Of a DNA stretch of 64,000 nt, positions 56,207 to 64,000 are shown in pieces. The notes beneath the pieces are model-generated. The model did no database searches, had not been told where the DNA came from, and worked only from the letters and a program-made list of their open reading frames with translations. This DNA is from Labia minor. Lineage: Eukaryota > Arthropoda > Insecta > Dermaptera > Spongiphoridae. Positions within the stretch are counted from its first letter, which is position 1; each line of letters begins with the position of its first letter. The position numbers were made by a program, and so were the translations under genes. Location of the stretch: assembly GCA_963082975.1 (NCBI GenBank), contig OY720345.1:56898528-56962527 (forward strand), read 5' to 3'.

Positions 56207-58530
56207 AGTTGTGAACTGCTTACTTGCTTCAGGATATTCCCCTCGAAAATAAAAGACCTGTTTTTTAACTATCTCCTTTTTACTTGCAAAATAAAATATA
56301 AAGAGGGTATTTATATTTATAATACGATATACATATAAACTACTATATATTATAAAAGCACATTAATGCAATATGAAATTTTTTATTTATTTATTTATTT
56401 ATATATATACATTATAATATATTTATTTATAGATTTAATTTTATTATATTAAATATATTGTCTATTTTCTTATTACTGGCGATTTCGCTTTATTTTATTA
56501 TAAAATTTTAAATAAATTTAACCGTATGATTTTTATTATGAAAATAATTCGTAAAGAATGCTGATAAATTTTAATGGAAAAAAAAAATATTTGATATTAT
56601 TAATTATATTTCAAATTTGTAAAAAAAATTAATTTTATACAAAAAGGTAGAAATCCAGATTTTTATGGAGGGAAAGATTCAGAAAAATAGATATTTATTT
56701 AGATATTTTTTTGTCAATTTTTTATGAAATAATTTTTTTCAAAATTAAATTTAAAATCAAATATAAAAAATTAATTGTATGATTATGAACTTATATATTA
56801 CTTTAAAAAATACGAAATATATTAATTAATTCTATTTAGAAACAAAAACTAATACAAAAACATTTTAAGCTATATAAATTATGATCCACTAATTCAATAA
56901 ATATTTTTTTAATTTCATCGCCCCTGGGTATTATTTATTTAAAAACGACACATAGACAAATTGACCACATCAAAAATGATAATATCTAACTTTTCATTGA
57001 ATAAAATCCCAAAATTTGTTGTGAAAGATATAAATATTTCTAGAAAAATAATAAAAATTCCTAACAGTTGGAATAATTAAGATTATAATTTTTAGAAAAA
57101 ATTTTAATATCTCAATCTTTAAATCTCAGTTATAAATTAAAAAAAAAAATATTTCTTCTAATTTTTGATATTATAATGATTTATTTTAGAAAGTATTTTT
57201 CAAATGAAATGAAATTCAAATTTCACTTATAATTACTAATAACTAATATGTGTTTTGTGTGAATTTAAAACTAACCTATAAAACTTGACAGATAATATAA
57301 AGAGAGTTGTGGTCAGTTGTGGTGGAGTTGGAAGAGAATAGGATTTGGATGGAGGTAATAAGGAAACTTTAAGTATAGTAGCATCACAAACATATATTTA
57401 TAGATAAATAATTTACGGAGAGAGAGAAGGGCATTTTCATATAAAATTTTTCATGCTTTTCACCCAATGATGATGACGAACATCTATCAAAAACTATTAT
57501 CAGCTCATAAAATTTATCTTAAAGAGTAATGTATCCTATTATACCATATACTATATGATATATAATTAATTTATTGATTAAACTAATAAATAACTACGAA
57601 AACAAAAAGAAAATGAAGTTTTTAAAGGTCTTTCAACTTTTCAACCAAATACATATTACTTAGGGGGTACAGGAGGCACCTAGCTGCTAAATTCACCGAA
57701 AGAAGCTAGTTTTTAATATTTTCAAGTAAATAATGATTTATAAATTTTGACTCAACAGTGTATTTGCAATATTTTTTTTATTATTAATCAATATTTCAAT
57801 CCAATGAATTTTTATTTTATTTATTTTGATATTTTAATTTTAAATAATATTTTTGTATTCTTAATTAATGGCATAATATAATAATAAAATAACATATAAT
57901 AATACCACACAACAAATCAAACAAAAATTAATAATAGAAACGAATACTTATTGATTTATCTGTTTTTAACCAGACTGAGCCACAGCAACCAGTGGCTGGT
58001 TATTATTACAAAATTAATATAATTCTATGAGATGCTGGTATTTCTTTACGTGTCTGTTTTAAGAATCAATTTCTTGGATTTATTATTATTTAATAGAGGT
58101 TTAATAGAGATTCCACATTGAATTCCTTGGCTATTTTTCTTAACAAAATCAGAATTCCACTAACCTATAAAAGCGGCATTATTTTTATTTTTATTATACC
58201 TTTTGAAATCAACAATTTTTCTGAATATCAATTCGTTTTATAGAATTAATTTATTTATAAAATTAATTATTTTAGTTGACTATAAAAGTTTAAATGAGGA
58301 ATTAAAAACAATACACAAATAGAGGAATTAATTATTAACTTAATGAAAATTTTATCATATATGTACTTATATATATAAAAAAAAATAAATTAAAATAAAA
58401 TTATAAATTTAAGGATTTAAATTGAGTTAGGTAGTATGGGTTAAGCATACCAATTACCTGAATTTCTCACTATATCAAAAAAAATCACGTTAAAATATAT
58501 TAATTGTATATTTCTTTTATCCTTTTGAAT

Positions 58531-58964
58531 ATAATTGTTTAAAAGTGTAAATAATATATAAAGTGCTTAAACACTAAACAATAAATAATTCTTTGTATTG
58601 TATTCTTTGCGCTTCTGAATGACAACATGTACATGACAAATTTTAAAAAATTAATTTCTGCGGTTATTGATTAGATATTAATAAAATTATAGCCTATGAA
58701 CAAATAGAGGTATGTAAGAATATTGTGATGTAATTTTATCGAAATCGGATCTGGCAATTTTGAGTCTATAACGTGAAAATTTCCGGACAGACAGACGTGA
58801 AAAATTCTAAAGTCACTTTTGGATTCTAGAGATCATGAAACGCGAAGATATGCAACAAATTTTAAATTCTGAGCAATGTGCAGACAAAAACCTTTTTTAT
58901 ATATATAGATAATTGTTTAAATGTGTAAATAATATATAAAAGTGTTTAAACACTAAACAATAAA
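58531..58964. repeat. direct repeat of about 56 bp flanking a 320-bp segment
   Basis: ATAATTGTTTAAAAGTGTAA...AACACTAAACAATAAA at 58531-58587 recurs at 58909-58964 with few changes. The DNA between has a GGACAGACAGACG phrase (about 58784-58797) like those near transposon ends. Confidence 0.65.
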
Positions 58965-59834
58965 GTATTTAATACATTTTTATATGTATTTAATTAAAAA
59001 ATGAATATAGGTAATTTGTATTAATAAAATTATTACAATCTATACATTCATAGCGTATTCACTTTTTAAAATAAATATTCAGAGCATCCTGTGCATTTAT
59101 TTATTTATTTATTTTATTATAGAAAGAATAATTATTATAAAAATGCTTTAATCAAATATACAGAATTTGGATGTTATGATTTCAACCTATAAAATATTCT
59201 TTAAGTATAAATAATTGACTTTAATAATTCAGGATTAATTGCTTTTTTAATAATTCTTCTGTTTTATATCCATTTGATGATAGGATTTTAAACTAATATT
59301 AGTTATTAAGTGATCAAGTTGCCTACAATGTAGGGGCTTCTAAGCACTTGCATACCAAATTGAAAGATTTATTATTAAAGAAAGATTTACTATTAGAATA
59401 CATTGAACTCTCTATAAGATCACAAATTCTGGCACATTATATTCACCGCATATATAAATTTATATATCCTATATATTTATACCTAACAAATCATATTATT
59501 ATATTATAAGTAACAATTTAGTGTAATACAATTAATTTATGAATATATTATTGAAAAAATATCTGAAAATTGAAATCAAGTATAGATCTCATGACTCTAA
59601 TGTATTATAATTCAAATATTGAATAAGATACAATGATAAAATGGATTTTTTGGAAAAACTATCTTAATTTAATAAATTATCTGATATTATATCAAATTAC
59701 TAATCAAATATGTAAAATTTTATATTTGATGTTTATTGTATTATTGATCTTGCATGTATTCTGATCATTTTTTAACTTTAAAAAGGCATTTGTTTAGAAA
59801 AATTAGTACAATATATATTAATCAAAATATTTAC

Positions 59835-60262
59835 CACCATTTTCTACAACTTTTACCCATCTTTCTTTCAACATGGCGATACCATGTCGAAAGAACGATG
59901 ATGGTTTAGCAGCAATCAATCATAGATCCATTTTCGCACTTCTACAGCATTTCAAGTAGCAATCAGAAGGCGCTATGTATGGTGAGTACGCTGGGTGAGG
60001 CAGAACTTCCCATTTGAGCTGCAACAATGTATTCTTCACAATTCTTGCGTCGGTAGACATGTGCAGTTACAGTTTGTCGTAATACTCACCATAAATCCCA
60101 CCATATGCACAGCAGGACTTTAAGGCTAGGATTATTTGGTGTCGATGTGGATAGCTCGTCTGGACTAACTAATGACCATCTATGACATTTTGCGCTTGGG
60201 ATTGACATAGTAGATCCACTTTTCAGCGCCACAAAAGATCTTTTTTTTTGCCTCGCTTATCA
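59835..60262 (-). pseudogene. decayed mariner transposase, about C-terminal half
   Basis: On the minus strand, broken over several frames, the order is DEKWIYYVNPKRK (start of the catalytic core, first Asp region), CIWWD-like AVHMVGF, LLQLKWEVLPHPAYSP (third-Asp block), and finally FFRHGIAMLKERWVKVVENGGKYF (in two parts, 59835-59920), the standard C-terminal region of mariner transposases. Numerous stops and frameshifts are present, and no terminal repeats are recognisable. This copy is older than, and different from, the other mariner groups in the window. Confidence 0.75.
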
Positions 60263-63200
60263 AAATACAAGCAAGCACCTCTAATATATTAATCAGATGT
60301 ATAAATTATTTAATGATATATACAATATTACGTATTAATTGCCTAAAACATTTATATTTTTGTATTTTAAATGTAATTAAATAAAAATATTTGTATTATT
60401 AAATAATAAATCGAAACTTTGTAAGCAAGAGAATTATGATTTTATTTAAAGAAAAAAATTTAGACAAGTGTGTGTGTGTTTATTGTACTATTCTAATTTT
60501 TCATATATATATGTTTAAATAAATTATTCCTAGAAAATGCTTCAATTTAACTAAGATTAAATTCAAATCGAGAATAAAGAAAATATTAAGAATGTCATCC
60601 CATAAAAGGAATAGTTAATTATTCCAAAAAAAAAGAAAAATTAAAAAATAATAAATACAAAATACAGTATTTGAAACTTTTATTATATCTATAAAATATA
60701 TTAGATATTTTAAATAAGGTGTTTTAACGTTTACACAAAAATTTTATATTTTCTTATTTCAATTTCTTATCTTAACTATTTCACAATATCCCCGAATTTA
60801 TTTAATTTGAATTTTATATTATGTTTATTAAATATTAAAAATTTCTCCAGATTATTAATCGAAATGACTAGTATATGATGATAAAATTAAGCGCTGATTA
60901 TTATTTGGAAAGATTCCAAAAAGGAAAATCTTTGCTCTAATAAAATATCTAAAAGAAATTCCTAATAACTTAATTGGAATATATATATACTATTCGAGAA
61001 TATAGAAAATAAAGTTAATATTTTATTAAAATTTCAATAGAGGAAAAAAGAAAAATAAAATCTACATATTTGAAATAGAAAATTAGAGATTAATATTTAA
61101 ATTGATAATATAGATTCTTTTTATTAATGTTAATCTGACTTAAACAACAAATATATAAATTAGAAATTTTATTATATTGAAAAATTCATAAGTAATCATG
61201 GTTTTATAATTCAGAAAGAAAATAGAGATCAAAACATTAATTGTTACCTATAATGGAGACATATAATCTTTTCAAAATCTTATAATTTTTTAATTCGAAT
61301 GGTTAATACCTATATCAAAAGGTAAAAATAAGGGGTAATAAAAATATGAAAATAAAAAAAATTAAATTAAAATAAAATATGTCATTAAGTTAATGTTAAT
61401 TTAAATGTAATTTAAAATGTAAATAAGAGGTTTTTTAAGACTTATTTTCACGTGTTTTTCTGAGATTTGAATCTCAACATTTCGATGTCCATTGTCAAGG
61501 GAATTTTGAAAAGAGTATTTTTATGGGCCTGTGTGACGAAGTGTCAATGTTGGTATTTTGGGTTGAATGGGTGAGTAAAATCAATGGCCTTATGTGTTCG
61601 GAAGCTCTGAAGAATTCTCGACACTAACACTAACTCACGGTTGGCTCGTACCACCTCTTGTAAAAATAATCCGGAAATAACTTTTCATAATGAAAACTTT
61701 TAAGGAAGCCTAAAAATGAACACAAATATATTATATAATGTCCTAAACACAAACAAGAAATAGAAAAAATTAAATTAAAATAAATTTAAAGGAAAATATA
61801 TGCACTTTACATAGATACCATTAAAATATATTATAATTATATTTGAATTTAATTCTATATTTGTTATATTATTATGAATATCTAATTTTATATTAAATTT
61901 TAACCTAATTTTCATAAAGAGGATAGCAGGAATCTATAAATAAATAAAATTATTATTATATAGTTTATTAATAATTTAATTATATTAGGCACATGGAAAA
62001 TAATTAATTCTAAGAGAATAAATTAAAAAAGAATAAAATTCAAATTCATCTTAACAAGAAACTATTTGATTGTCTTAATCTAATATTTTAATATTAAAAT
62101 AATATCATTAATTATAAAATGTATTTCGAATAATAAGTAAATTAAAGAAGAATATTTCATATTAAATTTTTATTATAGAATTTTTTAAATTTAATTTTAT
62201 CAGGTTGAAATATAAGAAAATAATAAGAAATCCTTAGATTTAAAATAGATTTTGTTGCATCGAATTATTGTAATTTAAATACTTTATACTCCATTCTTGA
62301 TTACGATGGTTTGCATTATCATAAATGTTAATTATTTTATCGAGAATGTAAGGCGAGGAAAGCTTAAACAATTAAAGATTTATAGTAATGTTAAAAGTTG
62401 TTTTTTATTTTTATATTATTTTTTCTTTTTACAATTGTCAAAGGGATAAAAACATACCTTTGGAAATAATTCATTTTGATAATATAATATAAAAAAAAAA
62501 TTAAAAATAACAATCCATGATCCAAAAAGTCCTATCAAAAGATTATATACCATTATATACTATATATTATATACTATTTATACTAATCTAATTGTTCCAT
62601 AAAAGGTTTTTTGATTTAATATGATTCAACTTTATAATAATAGTTATAATTACATATGTATATTATCATCATTTTGTTCATTATTACTACATTATTAGTG
62701 ATGGTCTGTGTTATTCACATTCTTAATCAGAATAAATAAAAATATTAGAAAATCAGTAATATTGAATTTAAACCAAAAGAAAATGATATATATTATTGTA
62801 TTTTTGATTTGAATTGTTATTGTTAATTTTTAAAAAAATTTATTAATAAAATAAAATTAATAAATATTATAATAAACAATTACAAAATAAATTTATACAG
62901 TGTAAAATAATTATGAGGGTAAAAGTGTTTAAAATTCCCACTAGGTTTCGCCACCTACCAAGTGTATTAATATTTAATTAGATTGAATTGATTATTATTT
63001 TTATTTTAATTTAATTTTTTAATTTCTATAGTTGTTTTCTTTTTTCTTTCTTTTCTAGAATTGATTCTTCTTGATTTTATTACAGAAAAAAATGTCACTA
63101 TTTTCGATAAATAAAGATTGAAATTAGGTATTTTATGCAGGCAATTTAATGTAGGAATATATGATGATAAATAAGATATTGACAACTATTCTGGATTAAT

Positions 63201-64000
63201 TTTGTAGTAATTTTTATTATTAATAATAAAATTAGTAGATTAATTAATAACAAAATTTATTTTCATTCATAAATTACTTTTACATTTGTATTATAAATTT
63301 TACTTATTGAAATTTGTTTTCAATTAATAACTTTTTTATTAAAATTTAAATAGATTTATAGACATACGATTCTAATAAAATTGACTAATAAGTAGTAAAT
63401 AATTGGATTATCTTTAAAAAAAATCCATTTAAAGGAGCGGAAATCTATTTTCATTATGACTTTTTGATGATTTAACAGGTGTTAAATAAAAATAACGTTT
63501 TGATAATATTTCGATTTAATTATTCTGATGAAAAAAATTGATTGATTTTTTACTAATCTATTAAATAAATAGGAAAGAAACACAATTTATATTTTTTTGT
63601 TAATTTAAATAACACAAATTATTTAATATATTTAGTTTATATGAGATATTATAATTAAATAATATTAATAATGCAAATATAAAATAGATGTAGATATAAT
63701 ATATAATAATAGATTATATTTTTTTATTTCTAGATTATATATAAATGTGTTATAATAATTATTTAATATTATTAGATTAATTATAATATAAGATAATTTA
63801 TATTTGAATGTATATACAATAGTTTATTTGTTTCTAATTTAAATTATTATTTATAATAATTATTTAGGATATATAAAAGAATTTATTTTATATTTAACAG
63901 AAAAATATATTCATTCATAATTTAATTTGGGCGAATATTAAAAATAAAAAAAAAAATTTTTTATTTGTCTATTTGAAATTTAATATTCAAACATAAAATA
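60263..64000. other. AT-rich DNA with one weak island
   Basis: No gene. A block at about 61440-61675 has normal composition (CATTTCGATGTCCATTGTCAAGG, GTGACGAAGTGTCAATG, CTCACGGTTGGCTCG) and may be regulatory. The remainder to the window end is low-complexity AT-rich sequence. Confidence 0.45.

Larger units (their letters stand above)
55831..59834. other. AT-rich DNA with A30 tract and a direct repeat
   Basis: No credible gene. An uninterrupted run of 30 A lies at 56175-56204; no recognisable element ends there. A weak stretch near 57300-57360 might be another non-LTR tail. A direct repeat lies at 58531-58587 and 58909-58964. Confidence 0.45.

Noticed and set aside
57295..57370. Third non-LTR retrotransposon tail (a frame reading LWSVVVELEENRIWMEV)
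   Set aside because: The W...NRxW spacing is suggestive, but the diagnostic RWxDNV block is missing and the match is too short.

Overview
This 64 kb window looks like a nuclear genomic segment from an insect or a closely related arthropod with a very AT-rich genome. There are no operons, ribosome-binding sites or dense ORFs. The sequence has long stretches of A/T homopolymer and TA-rich DNA, spliceosomal signals, and mobile elements typical of insects: three kinds of mariner/Tc1-like remnant, Helentron-like elements, non-LTR retrotransposon tails and one hAT-like miniature element. The species cannot be named from the sequence.

Only one cellular gene is well supported. At 32000-32486 (minus strand) there is a GC-rich first coding exon. 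It encodes a signal peptide and about 140 residues of a secreted, cysteine-containing, NTR-like domain, and ends in a consensus GT donor in phase 1. The layout resembles the N-terminal exon of a vein/neuregulin-like EGF-receptor ligand, but that identity is an inference. The CpG-rich block at 32487-33000 is the likely 5' UTR and promoter. If so, positions 1-31999 are probably mostly first intron and 33000-64000 is upstream DNA. Islands of normal base composition stand out of the AT-rich background (near 4.0, 7.0, 13.7, 19.3, 21.6, 24.4, 27.3, 39.8, 46.0, 55.6 and 61.5 kb). They carry no convincing coding frame and are best read as candidate regulatory elements or structured RNAs. The best structured candidate is 55528-55631, which has perfect nested 11-bp and 9-bp inverted repeats.

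Most of the rest is repeats, and I grouped them by comparing the sequence with itself. Family A has eleven copies (about 600 bp when complete). It has inverted sub-terminal ACTATCTCGC motifs, a hairpin at one end and a CA microsatellite at a fixed internal position, the architecture of Helentron-associated (DINE/HINE) elements. Family B is a composite repeat of about 0.4-1.0 kb with a (GATAA)n tail and a tRNA-like segment in the middle. Family H has GAAGTGAAACTTC ends and sits beside a decayed endonuclease domain of the kind found in Helentrons. Its clearest locus, 10428-13320, was later invaded by copies of A and B. Families E and G are smaller dispersed pairs. A near-perfect 1.1-kb palindrome of two mariner 3' ends lies at 1262-2387. 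Its spacer is an exact copy of the end and flank of a family A element 2 kb away, which suggests break repair with filler DNA and makes a natural long-hairpin locus.
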